A DNA stretch of 64,000 bases from Athripsodes cinereus (GCA_947579605.1 OX388320.1:4278001-4342000), one strand, 5' to 3'. Shown: positions 1-9,627, counted from the stretch's first letter. Program-made: numbers and translations. The notes: generated from the letters alone by a model not told the origin.

Positions 1-90
1 TGGGACCTACAATCCCCAAAGCCAGTTCAAAAATACGGTTTTTGGTTCACTCTGTGCTGAAAGAAGTATTAGCCGCCATTCACTATGTAT

Positions 91-253
91 CGTCCTCTTC
101 TCAAAGTGCCATGTCAGGTCTCCTGACGTCGGCTATCACCCTGGCGTTTCCTGAGCAAGCCGGAACAGCTCTTCCGCCCTCTGGATTCCAGTCCACTCTC
201 TGATATTTCTTAGCTAGGACGTCTGCCGCCTTCTCACATCGCGGCTACCCTCA
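91..253 (-). mobile_element. LINE-D C-terminal relic, left arm of inverted duplication
   Basis: This is the reverse complement of 284-457. Read on the minus strand it encodes the same LINE C-terminal tail, but with more substitutions than the right arm. Its near-perfect pairing with the right arm across a 30-bp spacer gives a cruciform-capable palindrome. The similarity ends near the family's terminal TGGCAC/TTTGA sequence. Confidence 0.7.
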
Positions 254-283
254 ATTACTCCAACTCATTTTGAAGGGAAAAAA

Positions 284-457
284 TGAGGGTAGTCGCGGTG
301 TAGGAAGGCGGCAGATGTCCTGGCTGAGAAATATCCGAGAGTGGACCGGAGTTTGGAGGGTGGAGGAGCTGTTCCGGCTGGCACAGGACAGAGAGGCCTA
401 CGCCAGGGTGATAGCCGACGTCGGGGGGACCTGTGATGGCACTTTGATAAGAAGAAT
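284..457 (+). mobile_element. LINE-D C-terminal relic, right arm
   Basis: The frame reads SRGVGRRQMSWLRNIREWTG and continues to LAQDREAYARVIADVGGT then stop. This pattern is typical of the extreme C-terminus of insect non-LTR retrotransposons, after the reverse transcriptase. The same ending recurs at 15.8, 17.1-17.5, 24.2 and 32.3 kb, so this is a repeat family and not a host exon. Only the 3' end survives. No reverse transcriptase domain lies nearby. Confidence 0.75.
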
Positions 458-492
458 ATTAAAAAAACAATACAAAATTTATAATTTAAAAA

Positions 493-549
493 ACTAGGAC
501 GATATGCAGTGGCGAGATTATCACTATCAAGTGATTTATTCCATCTAAC
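493..549 (+). repeat. Short repeat, possible Helitron-like 3' end
   Basis: About 52 bp are almost identical to 34997-35052. Both contain a perfect hairpin (ATCACT, loop ATCA, AGTGAT) followed about 9 nt later by CTAA. That resembles the Helitron 3' layout of a hairpin close to a CTRR end. A matching 5' end was not found, and the base after CTAA is C and not the expected T, so the class is uncertain. Confidence 0.3.
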
Positions 550-1000
550 CACTGTGATCACATAACCACATTTTTAATATATGATGTAAAATATATCAAC
601 ATGAACATTCAATTCTTTAAAAAAAAATTATAGCCTTTTCGGCAGGAGAATTTTTGAAAGTGTTTTTTCTGCTATCCGGTGGGCAAAAAAGCATACGTAT
701 GAACAGATAATAATATTATTTATGCGGGTATTATTATTAACTTGATACTCGTGTTCTGTAAGTCATGCATGTAAGCCCGTAGCAATGAATAGTGCATGGC
801 GTGCTACTGTAAGGCGTTAGTATCTAGCATTTTTATCCGGCATCACTGAGGAAATTAAAATCACATTGAAAAATTAATACTGTAGATTGTGTAAGTTATT
901 CGGAAAGAAATGGCCAAAATTAGATGAAATAATTTAAAAGATGACAACAAAATTATTTAAATATTTTTGACAGCTCTATCCGTGTTTTATTATAATGATC
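550..1000. other. No feature recognised
   Basis: AT-rich sequence with no open frame of note, no tRNA-like head and no clear terminal repeats. The stretches at 7500-8510, 8600-9400 and 10030-10530 have the same character. Confidence 0.5.
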
Positions 1001-1073
1001 TTTAACATCACAAGTGGGGTAGCTAACAGATGAGTTGCTTGTAATAAAGAAGCAAGTTGCCCTCTCAAGGTGT
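1001..1073 (-). mobile_element. SINE-A, 3' part (interrupted copy)
   Basis: The sequence matches the SINE-A 3' half read on the minus strand, from the CCACAAGTGGGGTAGC end through the CCTCTC segment. The copy stops at a TTAA, where the 1078-1809 element is inserted, and resumes at 1814. Confidence 0.7.
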
Positions 1074-1077
1074 TTAA

Positions 1078-1809
1078 CACTACAGTACTCGCGCCTTCAA
1101 GTACTCATTGAGTACATCTTTACCATATGCAGTTAAAGGTCAACATAAATTGTCTTAGATTTTATAATTATGAACAAAACAATAAACTTCTATAAAAATA
1201 ACATATTTTGGACTTGTTGAGATCAGCACCGTTTTGAACTATAGGAACATTCTAAATGATCAAAAAACTTGTCTCATTATAACGTTTTATATTATATCCT
1301 TACTATTCAATCATAATATCATCGCTATCGGGAAAATAACAACTTTCATACAAAATAAGTATGTATTTCACTCGTGATATTTCGTTTCTCGAGAGCTCGC
1401 GCGGGGCACATGCGTCACCCAGGAACATTGTTGCTGTATTGCGCAGCTGTAAATGCGCTGTGACGACTGCTGTGCTGCTGATGGGAAGTATGTCTCATAT
1501 TTGAGGAGTATCTAAAAGAACAGAGGCCTGAGTCAACAACACACTTTCGTCTCACGTTCCCGCTCCGTTAGCGTTCGGGTGCAGACGATGTTGCAAGCAA
1601 GTGTCAATTTCGTTGCTAAGATACACAATAGTTACGAAAATTAACACTTTGGCGCACCATCGTCTGCACCCGAACGCTAGCGGAGCGGGAACGTGAGACG
1701 AAAGTGTGTTGTTGACTCAGGCCTCTGCACTGTATCGCAGTGCGTTCAGAAATTATTTATCAATTTTACATAGCGGGTGACACATGTCACCCACGCGAGC
1801 ACTGTAGTG
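1078..1809. mobile_element. TTAA-flanked MITE (piggyBac-like target)
   Basis: The termini CACTACAGTACTCGCG and CGCGAGCACTGTAGTG are inverted repeats (15 of 16 positions). They are flanked on both sides by TTAA (1074-1077 and 1810-1813), the duplication produced by piggyBac-type transposases. There is no coding capacity, so it is non-autonomous. It sits inside a SINE-A copy and itself contains the 1521-1726 MITE. A partial copy lacking that inner insertion lies at 51841-52055. Confidence 0.75.
1521..1726. mobile_element. Palindromic MITE with ~70-bp inverted repeats
   Basis: It starts CAGAGGCCTGAGTCAACAAC and ends with the reverse complement. The arms pair for about 70 bp with one mismatch near the middle, around a loop of about 65 bp. 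Comparison with the uninterrupted paralogue at 51.97 kb shows this block is an insertion after AAAGAACAG. The near-identity of the arms indicates recent insertion. A target duplication is not clear. Confidence 0.85.
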
Positions 1810-1813
1810 TTAA

Positions 1814-1922
1814 GATGGGTGGCAAACATCATCGCTGAATTTAAGATGTAAAATTTCCTTTTACAGGACACTTGAAAATTAACGGAAAAGAGTGGGAGAC
1901 CAATTCTTTGCCGATTACTCCA
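1814..1922 (-). mobile_element. SINE-A, 5' part (interrupted copy)
   Basis: It continues the copy at 1001-1073 on the minus strand, through GATGGGTGGCAAAC and GGAGACCAATTCTTTGCCG. The two parts together make one SINE-A split by the TTAA MITE. Confidence 0.75.
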
Positions 1923-2214
1923 TGAAACATCTTTCATGATCTAGTGTCGAATACTGGAGATTTATTTTGTATGTATTATGTACAGGCAGCTCAATATTAT
2001 AAATTAAATTCTCATATAGGTAAGTAATTCATAAATTAATATTAATAACATAAATATCTTTGAGAATATATCATAGACATACTATACTTGCAGCGCGGAA
2101 CATTTATTTCAGATTTTTTGTGTTTCAACATCGATGACCTTCAAGCATTATCAATGTATTGTCTTAAAACTAACGTCAGTTTGAAACTGGATGCAAAATT
2201 TGATGGCACTATAT

Positions 2215-2710
2215 GAGATGGTAGGCCCCACTGTTGTCAAATGTGAGATTTCATAGCAAAAGTAATATTCACGAAATTGTTGCCATATGTAGAATTATTT
2301 TTTGGTCACCACGTTAAATTATTTTTGGACATCAAGTTTTTCGACACCGGTAAAATTTACATTCGAGTTAGATTTTATTTTTGCTAAAACCAGCAAAAAT
2401 AAAATCTAACTCAAATACGAATTTCTTAAAGTTTATATTCGAATTAGATTTTAAAAATAGATAGAAAAAAAATCAAATTAGATAGCAAAAATAAAATAAA
2501 ACCTGCTAAAATAAAACCTACCTCAAATATAAGCTTTAGAAAATTTGTGAACAAATTAGATTTTATTTTTGTCGGTTTTATTTTATTTTTGCAAATAAAA
2601 AAAGAAGAAAAATATTTCGCCAAAAAATCCAAATAATATTATTGTAGCAACAATTTTCCTGCATACAAAACTATATTTGACAGATATCTGACATTGGGGC
2701 CTACCATCTC
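2215..2710. mobile_element. MITE with GAGATGGTAGGCCCCA termini
   Basis: The ends GAGATGGTAGGCCCCA (2215-2230) and TGGGGCCTACCATCTC (2695-2710) are perfect 16-bp inverted repeats, and similarity continues inward for about 15 bp. The interior holds several direct and inverted copies of an AAAATAAAATCTAACTC motif (2355-2590). There is no coding capacity. Flanks resemble an imperfect 8-bp duplication (TATATGAG and TCAATGAG), which would fit hAT. Confidence 0.6.
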
Positions 2711-3259
2711 AATGAGTTCATTTACTGACTGTAATAAATACCTTTTGAAAATAGAACAAAATACAAAATTTTAAGCCACAAAAATTACATCATGAATTAA
2801 ACTTAACAATATTTTACTTTCTATCAAATAATACTTCACAGTACCTACAATAAAGGAATACTTATAACATTTTTGGTGTAAAGCCTGCACAAAGGATGAG
2901 ATCTCGTATATGGTCTTATATTTTTCTCAATTCTATTTGAAAATATAAACTATACCTAAAGAAAATATAAACAAACGAACAGACACATATATTTATAAGA
3001 AGATAGTAGATGTACTCGTACGCATGTGATTTTTTCTTTGCATTGTATGATTGTTAGTAGGTAGGTATGTAACAAAAGGTGATAGACGTTGTTTGGGTAG
3101 GTATGTTTTGAAGGAAGGGCACAATGGTTGCACAGAAAATAATGATCGGAAATATTTACCTTCTCGTGCCGTGTAAAATAATATCGACAGAGGCGATATT
3201 GTGAATTAATTCTGATAAACTTTTATATTTCATAATATTTTTTAGATTAAGATTATAAA

Positions 3260-3682
3260 CGCAAACTGCTTGAGTTTTATTTTATTTTATAATAGATTCA
3301 GTGTCAAACTCCCGTGGAGCACCCGGTAAAGAATTGGTCTCCCACTCTTCTGCGTAAGTTTTCGAGTGTCCTGTAAAAGGCAGGTGTTCGAAAAAATTAA
3401 GACATTTTACATCTTAAATTCAGCGATGAGGTTTGCCACCCATCTTGAATGTCTTGATTTTATATTGGCACGAAGAGGACAGTTTGCATGTTTCTTACAT
3501 GCAGCTGATCTGCTGGCTACCCCACTTGTGGGATATGCCGTGATGGTATAGTAGTAGTAGTAGTAGCAGTGTCAAACTCGCGAAACCAGGTCACTGTGCC
3601 TATTATTAAACACAATAAAACTTAAAACAGCAAGTGTTTATTTCCATAAGTAAATATGAAGTTTAACAAAATAAAAGTCAAC
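3260..3682 (+). mobile_element. HHP element carrying a SINE-A insertion
   Basis: The left arm (about 3260-3303) is an inverted, diverged copy of the right arm (about 3590-3640). The terminal module starts ATGAAGTTTAACAAAATAAA at 3656. Between the arms lies a GCGAAACC segment like that in the hammerhead-like core at 21.8 kb. Flanks share TTATAAA (3253-3259 and 3683-3689). A SINE-A has landed in the loop. Confidence 0.5.
3312..3566 (+). mobile_element. SINE-A, full length
   Basis: This copy serves as the reference for SINE-A. It begins CCGTGGAGCACCCGG, contains a GTGTTCGAA stretch resembling a degenerate B box, and ends GGCTACCCCACTTGTGGGAT then TGCCGTGATGGTATAG and (TAG)n. A 13-bp target duplication CAGTGTCAAACTC flanks it (3299-3311 and 3567-3579). 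The tail is shared with RTE-A. It is transcribed, if at all, from an internal pol III promoter; boxes are not convincing. Confidence 0.85.
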
Positions 3683-3689
3683 TTATAAA

Positions 3690-4070
3690 TAAAATAAAAT
3701 AAAATAATCTTTATTGTACAATTTTTATATGGTACAAATGGCGTGTTTATTACCTGCAGAGAATTTCCAACAACCAAAAAGTTATACAGGTGAGACACAT
3801 GTTTACAATTATTAAAAACAATACTTATGTGACACAGAATACAGACCTACATACATAGACAAAAAGTACACAATACACATAAATAGGATGTAGAGGGAAG
3901 GGAAAAAAGAAAGTGAGGGGGTAGGGAGTCAAAGCTCAACTTTATTAATATATTTTAGCATATTAACAGTCTTCTCATGCTACTTATTCTGAATGCATAT
4001 TTTTATTAATACTGATAGGATGGTTGGCATGTTTATTACATTGGTTGATTCACTGGTTCTGTAAATCTAC
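3690..4070 (-). mobile_element. LINE 3' end (CR1/Jockey-like), minus strand
   Basis: On the minus strand a short frame ending LKYINKVEL is followed by about 270 bp of 3' UTR, then TGTACAATAAAGATTATTTT and a (TTTTA)n tail at 3690-3705. An AATAAA signal next to an A-rich tail at the end of a coding remnant marks the 3' end of a non-LTR retrotransposon. The class is tentative. Confidence 0.5.
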
Positions 4071-4091
4071 TGACGAACCATATGAAGTGCC

Positions 4092-4140
4092 GTCTTCTCT
4101 GCCTACCTTACTTGGAATACGACGTGAGGGTAAAGTATCA
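4092..4140 (+). mobile_element. RTE-A 3' terminus fragment
   Basis: The sequence CTGCCTACCTTACTTGGAAT followed by ACGACGTGAGGGTAAAGTA matches the end of RTE-A (AYPTWDTA, stop, GGGTATAGTA) with several substitutions. It is a short decayed end only. Confidence 0.5.
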
Positions 4141-4179
4141 ACACACTGTCATTATTTTCGTTAGCTGACGCTGTTGCAG

Positions 4180-4301
4180 CAGGGTTACTTCATGACACAA
4201 TCTGAATACGATCTTAATCATATTATTTTGACGCGTGGAGCACTTTGCGCGTCGTATGATTAAGATCAAGACGTGATTAAGATGGTATCAAGAGTAACCC
4301 A
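4180..4301. mobile_element. MITE-3, short copy
   Basis: The termini CAGGGTTACTTCATGAC and GTATCAAGAGTAACCC are inverted repeats. The interior repeats GATCTTAATCAT and its complement. It belongs to the family of the fuller copy at 5823-6033. Confidence 0.65.
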
Positions 4302-4568
4302 GCAGTTTCTAATTAAGAGCGCGATGGTACAACAAAATAAACAAAGTACAATTAATTTTGGAGAGCTGAGATAACATTAGAATTGAAGTACAAAAAGCTC
4401 GCTCTCAACTCCTTTGGTCAGGCCACGTTTTCCAGAAGTCGGAAAACCGACTTCCAAAACAAATCTTATATTCAGAGTTTATTGTGGGAAGAGAGACAGC
4501 GAGTTCAGTGTAAGCGTTTCAAATATGTTCTGCATGAAACCCTGAAAAGAACAAATTCCCAGGGCAAC

Positions 4569-4700
4569 TGTGGTTCGTGGTTCGATCCCAGGTGCCGGGA
4601 AACTCCTCTTTCACGACACAAGCTTTTAGCTTACTGTGAAAGGTGTATAAGGTTGTATTTGGGTTTATAACAAAACCCAGATATATCTTTAAAAAAAAAA
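4569..4700 (+). mobile_element. SINE-B, 5' truncated
   Basis: It begins inside the tRNA-like head at GGTTCGTGGTTCGATCCC, so it keeps the B box. It continues through the AAGCTTTTAGCTTACTGTG body to AAACCCAGATATATCTTT and an A18 tail (4691-4707). Confidence 0.8.
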
Positions 4701-4867
4701 AAAAAAAACTGAAAATGTACGTTTGTGGACCGTACGAGTAAGAGGAATGTTGTTGACAATTATACAGCCATTTCAAAAGGAACTAACTAGAGGATCAAAA
4801 CGACTCACCACGTAAAAAGATATTATATCTAATACTCGACAACGACTGCGGGGCGTTATATTATACC

Positions 4868-4920
4868 TATTATCTACCTGCTACCCCACTTATAGAAGAA
4901 ACCGTGGTGGTATAGTAACA
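4868..4920 (+). mobile_element. SINE-A 3' tail fragment
   Basis: CTGCTACCCCACTTATAGA followed by CCGTGGTGGTATAGTA matches the last 40-50 bp of SINE-A. The body is absent or unrecognisable. Confidence 0.45.
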
Positions 4921-4939
4921 TAACATAACACGTACATAT

Positions 4940-5172
4940 ATACATTTCACACAGACCGAGCTAGTCCCAAACTTAGATATGAATTTTGTATTTTGGGTAC
5001 TTACACGACGATACACATAATATATACAATGCACTGAACACATATACATGTAACACCCAGACCCAGGACAATTTGAAAAAGGTCATTCTTCATTTTGCCC
5101 TGGCAGGAAATCGAACCCGGGACCTTATGACTCAAAGGCAAGTGCGTTAGTCTCCGCGCCACACCGGTAGTC
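4940..5172 (-). mobile_element. SINE-C (tRNA-derived)
   Basis: On the minus strand the head reads GTGGCGCGGAGACTAACGCA with box B GGTTCGATTTCC 35-40 nt later, the spacing and sequence of a tRNA-type pol III promoter. The body continues through ATTGTCCTGGGTCTGGGTG to GTTTGGGACTAGCTCGG. The same element occurs at 15.5 and 34.0 kb. It is not a functional tRNA: no acceptor pairing is evident and sequence continues past the head. Confidence 0.8.
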
Positions 5173-5639
5173 AAATATTTATACACAGTAGAAATAGAAA
5201 CATTACGTAAAGCATTTTCCTTCAGTATGAAAAATGTTTTTTTTTGTGATAAAATGTTCTATTTCTGTTTTAATTAATCATGGAATATGTAATAAGAACT
5301 TATCTATAAGTATTTCATGTTTTGATAATTATATTTGGAATTTTGTATCTGATGATTGAATCAACAAATAAATAACAATCTATTATTAAATCTAAGTATT
5401 TTCGTTAATTAATACAATATTAATAATAACTAATTCTAAGAATACCTTTGATGTTTCCAAGACGATGTCAAATAGTAAGTATAATTTTTACTTGTTTGAA
5501 TTTGAATTGAAAAAAAGTGTTTTGTTTTGTGATTGACAACTAAGTGTATAAAACATAATGATATACGTCATCTACAATATCAGCCTACTAAAATATAAGT
5601 GAAAATTTATTTATAAGCTTTCTTTTTATAATATGCTAA

Positions 5640-5726
5640 TAATTAATTTCTTGGTGATTTCTTCAGCGCATTTAGTGGAGTACCCATCTCAAGGGCGCAA
5701 GCGAAGCTCTATTGGAAGAGCGATAC
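5640..5726 (-). mobile_element. LINE C-terminal fragment
   Basis: On the minus strand this matches the segment at 26.36-26.43 kb (TCGCTCTTCCAA, then TGCGCCCTTGA and a CTCCA-TTAAA block). At 26 kb this is the end of an LKTSLFQ-type LINE C-terminus. It abuts the HHP module at 5727. Confidence 0.5.
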
Positions 5727-5822
5727 ATTCACTGTGTCGGTGTTTAGGTAGTAGAATTCCACGATGACATAAATAAAATAAATATTTTATACTACTATTC
5801 GATTAATTCGTTGTTAGATCTG
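5727..5822 (-). mobile_element. HHP element, terminal module and one arm
   Basis: On the minus strand the terminal module reads GTGGAATTCTACTACCTAAA and encodes VEFYYLNTDTVN, with GTG in place of the usual ATG. Only one arm (5763-5822) is present. The opposite arm has been lost, or was removed where MITE-3 is inserted at 5823. Confidence 0.55.
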
Positions 5823-6033
5823 CAGGGTTACTCTTGACAAAACTAAACACGATCTTAATCTAGTCTTGATCTTGATCATACGACGCACGAAGGGACTTTG
5901 GTCAAAAACACCGCGCTACCGCTAACGCGCGATCGGTTTGCGTGTATTTTTGGCCAATAGTCACTTCGTGCGTCGTGTGATCAAGATTAAGACTAGATTA
6001 AGATCGTGTTTAGTTTTGTCAAGAGTAACCCTG
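5823..6033. mobile_element. MITE-3, full palindromic copy
   Basis: The termini CAGGGTTACTCTTGACAAAA and its complement pair for about 80-100 bp around a central loop of TTTGGTCAAAAACACC-type sequence. It contains no open frame. It separates an HHP copy (left) from a LINE C-terminal relic (right). A shared CTG at the junctions is the only hint of a target duplication. Confidence 0.85.
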
Positions 6034-6205
6034 CTGGAGAAGAAAGGGAGACTAAAGGTATTCTGCACGGTATACCCGAGGACAGGAGACCGTTAGGCAG
6101 ACCGAGACAAAGATTGTTAGATAACATCAACCGAGATCTACAGGAGTTAAATGCCGAAGACGACTGGCAATCCATTGCTCAAGATAGAAAGGTTTGAAGA
6201 TCTAC
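6034..6205 (+). mobile_element. LINE-E C-terminal relic
   Basis: The frame contains RPLGRPRQRLLDNINRDLQE and ends DDWQSIAQDRKV. A GRPR-x-RW/L-D motif followed by AQDR is the usual C-terminal tail after the reverse transcriptase in RTE-like insect LINEs. No upstream coding remains; MITE-3 begins directly before it. Confidence 0.7.
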
Positions 6206-6414
6206 AACTGTTTTGGTGGCAAAGGTCCTATAAGGGCTTTTTTCAGCCATCGGAAGTAAGTTTAACTTCGATTTATTCACGGAGAGACGTCATTCGTCTT
6301 GTGAGGACATTGTTAATCTCATTGAGTAGGTATTGTTTGTAATTTTTTTATATATTCATATTTGACATTTTGCTCAACTGTTTTTATCGTAGACTTATAT
6401 CAATTTCACATTTA

Positions 6415-6565
6415 ACTCGGTCTCCAGAACAAGGGGTCCGTGGTTCGATCCCAGGTGCCGGCAAACTCCCCTTTCACGGAACAAGCTTTTAGCTTAGTGT
6501 GAAAGGTGTATAAGGTTGTACTTGGGTCTATAACAAAACCCAGATATATCTTTAAAAAAAAATAA
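6415..6565 (+). mobile_element. SINE-B, 5' truncated
   Basis: It retains box B (GGTTCGATCCC), the AAGCTTTTAGCTTA body segment, and the GGGTCTATAACAAAACCCAG hairpin-like tail with an A-run. The first 20-30 bp of the head are degraded. Confidence 0.8.
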
Positions 6566-6571
6566 CTATAA

Positions 6572-6650
6572 AACATCATTCAATAATTCAAATTAAATTA
6601 ACTTTAAAATTAACTATTATATTAAATTAACTATAAAACATCATTCAATA
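6572..6650. repeat. Local direct duplication
   Basis: AACTATAAAACATCATTCAA (6572) recurs at about 6626 with the following AATTCAAA, separated by AT-rich sequence. A simple local tandem duplication. Confidence 0.7.
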
Positions 6651-6978
6651 ATTCAAAGTCTGTTGATCCATAATAAAGAAGAGATATTATTAGATATTCT
6701 AAAAAAAATATATTCTCTTTTACACAGCCAATAAAATGTTTGTGGCCATTTCCAAATGTATGAAAATAGTATCAAACAGTTCCAATTGATTTATTAGTTT
6801 CCACCCTCAAGCGGATCTGCTCATCTGATGCATGCTAAGCTACAAAAGATCAAAGGCATGCTTGCAAAGTGTTGGAATTACACACTGAAGCAAAATGTTG
6901 AAATGTATTTGTACATTCTTTTGATCTCAGGAAATCCACCGACCAAATACAATTTTTTTTCTATAATCTTATTTTACA

Positions 6979-7052
6979 CCATCACGGAATATTCTACAAG
7001 TGGAGTAGCCAGCAGACCAGCTGCATGCAATAATCATGCAGGCAGTCTTCTA
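6979..7052 (-). mobile_element. SINE-A 3' fragment
   Basis: CACCATCACGGAATATTC, then ACAAGTGGAGTAGCCAGCAG and CATGCAGGCAGTCTTC, match the last 75 bp of SINE-A on the minus strand. The 5' part is missing. Confidence 0.7.
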
Positions 7053-7289
7053 TGATATTTTATCTTATTTTTCCAGCAGAATTAATTAAAAAAATAAACG
7101 AGAATAGTGCTACTTAGGATGTATTGAATAATTGACAATAGAAGACTGGTTACTATATAAGTACAAAGTATCAAAAATTTCAAAAATGAATTTCTACTCC
7201 CGATTGGTGTAAAACATTAAGACCAATAAACGTACAAAGTTCCGATGTGATTGAACAACAATATAGTGTACTTCAAACTTCATCTAAAA

Positions 7290-7493
7290 CAGTGGTTCCC
7301 AAACTTTTAATTTCGCGTACCACATACGAAATTATAAATCAGTAGCGTACCACTAAACTAGAACTCGATGGTAAAGGATTTCGATCATCATCTTGAATCA
7401 CTGCACAATTTAATGGCCATGGCTGCTTGCGTACCACCACAATAATTGTAGCGTACCACTAGTGGTACGCGTACCATAGTTTGGGAAACACTG
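7290..7493. mobile_element. hAT-type MITE
   Basis: The ends CAGTGGTTCCCAAACTTTT and AGTTTGGGAAACACTG are classic hAT-type terminal inverted repeats. The interior carries repeated GCGTACCAC motifs near both ends. Flanks ATCTAAAA and GTCTTAAA could be a diverged 8-bp target duplication. It has no transposase. Confidence 0.75.
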
Positions 7494-7499
7494 GTCTTA

Positions 7500-8510
7500 A
7501 ATATATCACTTTTGCTACATTGCTCTGCTGTTCCCCTTACTTCTCTTTTCTTGGTTTTATTCTCCAGACATTTGCAGCACCTTTGTAATAATCAGTCTTC
7601 AATTGCGCGGCTCGTTATGAGTTCAAATAAAGTGAAAGAAAAAACCTCTAAAACCTCTGCTCTTCCTGAGTGCGACCGAGATGAAAAGTGTAAAAGAAAA
7701 ATAAACAAAAACTTCTTCTGAGAACACAAGCATTATTTTGTTCTGTATTTGTCGGCTCTCTGTGAATTTCATGTCAGTGAATTTTTCATGTGATGAATTT
7801 TCGGTAAATTAATTGTTTTCGATGAATATTCCATCGATGATTTATTTTCGGTGAATTTTCTTATTCTCACATGCTATTTACCTGCGTATATGTACTTCCT
7901 TGACAATGTATCACATGAAAGATTCATAAATGTTTACACTAAATAGAATGATGTTCACATTTCTTTGGATACCAGTTTTTTTTAATATTATCATAAAAAC
8001 TGCATATTGAAGCTTTAGATCAAAGGAGAGCTTTGAACACTTTTTACATATCATTCAAACGTGTTGACATTCATAATATTTTCTCGATGTCAGATGTTTT
8101 GAATATGTAAGAAAATATGCCAAGTTCATAAAATTACTTTTATCAACATTTTTTCATTCATACACATGTGTGGTTTAGGATTTGAAAGCGGACAAACTCA
8201 AAAATGATTTTATTTAAACTAAGTATGCAGAAGTATTAAGAATATTACTCAATAGTCACCTCATCCACACAACCAACAGACTGTGCAAACTCCTCTTAGT
8301 AGGAAACAGGTAAGGTGTTCCGATGCTTGAGAATCGGCTTAGGCTGGTTTAAGAGCACTTATCTTCACTTATTCAGATTCAAAAATCAAATAAAATGCGA
8401 CAACTGCGTTTAACAAATTAAACATGTGGAAATATTCTTTGTGTAGAGTTATATAAAACTTTGTTTTCCAAAACAGGCGAATCCTTTAAAATTTATATGA
8501 AAAATATTAG
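7500..8510. other. No feature recognised
   Basis: AT-rich sequence. A 69-codon open frame at 7512-7721 has a plausible start but no recognisable motif, so I do not call it a gene. Confidence 0.4.
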
Positions 8511-8597
8511 AGTTCACCGGTAGCCTGGAGGTAGAGTCTCGGCCTCGTGAACAGGGGGTCCGTGGTTCGATACCAGGTGCCGGCAAACTCCCCTTTG
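8511..8597 (+). mobile_element. SINE-B head, 3' truncated
   Basis: The tRNA-like head is intact: GGTAGCCTGGAGGTAGAGTC (box A region) and TGGTTCGATACCAGG (box B). Similarity stops after GGCAAACTCCCCTTT, so body and tail are missing. This is unusual, because SINEs normally lose their 5' end. Confidence 0.7.
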
Positions 8598-9406
8598 TTA
8601 CCATGGACCTAATGTAACGTTACTGACGATACTAGCAATCCGACACAGGCTCCAGACACGCCACTGGTATCTACTACATTTTTTTCGTTTCGGGATATTT
8701 TATGAAAAAAATATTAGTATATTTATTGTGTCTCAAATATATTTTTACTTCCTAAAAGGCACTCTAAAGATGTTCGTTATAAAAATACATTAAAACATTT
8801 TAAAACAAAAAAAAATACAGGTACATAATTGCAATATCTTTAAAAAGGAAATTTGTAATAAAAACATACGTAATATTCTTCTTTGTTCCGTAATACACAG
8901 AATTTATATACTTACCTACTTATTTTCATAAATTGAGTGTTTAAAGTTGAAATATAATAACATTTGAATAAAAAATATAAAACAAAAATTGTCTGAGGTA
9001 GTGTGGTAAAGACTTTTGAGTTTGAAGATTGAATCAAGTTGGCGATTCGACCTATACCTACTTTATCTTCAATTCAGTTGGTGATTTAACCTATACTTTA
9101 TCTTCACGTCGAATACCAATCATGTAAGACAGAAAGGACGGAAAACCATACAGAGCTGTATTGACATACTCATTTCGCTTCCTGAACATTCGTACAATTT
9201 CGCATGTACACGATTAATTCTATGCGTATAATTACTTAATTGTGTAGCAAATGTCAAGTGAGGCTCACTCTATCCGTCTCATATATTTTCATGTAAAACA
9301 GTTGTTAATCATTGAACTTAATTGGATGTAAAAGTCACATTTAACCAAATTAAGGGTAAGTTCAGGATAATCGTTAATCCAAAATTATGCACATTGAAAT
9401 ATTGAG

Positions 9407-9627
9407 ATCCCGTGGAGTATCCGGTAAAAAACTGGTCTCCCAATCTTTTACGTAAGTTTTCGAGTGTCCTGTAAAAGGCAGGCGTTCGAAAAAAAAATGA
9501 TATTTTGCATCTTAAATTCGGCGATGAGTCTTGATGTTATATTGGCACAGAGAGAACAGCTTGCACGTTTCTTACATGCAGCTGGTCTGCTGGCTACCCC
9601 AGTTGTGGGATATATAGTAGAAGTAGT
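9407..9627 (+). mobile_element. SINE-A with 10-bp target duplication
   Basis: It begins near CCCGTGGAGTATCCGG and ends GGATATATAGTAGAAGTAG. It lacks about 30 bp in the CACCCATC region relative to the reference copy. AAATATTGAG flanks both ends (9397-9406 and 9628-9637). Confidence 0.85.

Noticed and set aside
1505..1735. Pre-miRNA or long hairpin gene
   Set aside because: The empty paralogue at 51.97 kb shows it is an inserted MITE.
4940..5172. Possible functional tRNA gene (A and B boxes)
   Set aside because: The same head continues into a shared 3' body at 15.5 and 34.0 kb, so it is a tRNA-derived SINE. No acceptor stem closes.
7290..7493. Regulatory element with repeated GCGTACCAC motifs
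   Set aside because: Terminal inverted repeats of hAT type explain the repeated motifs.
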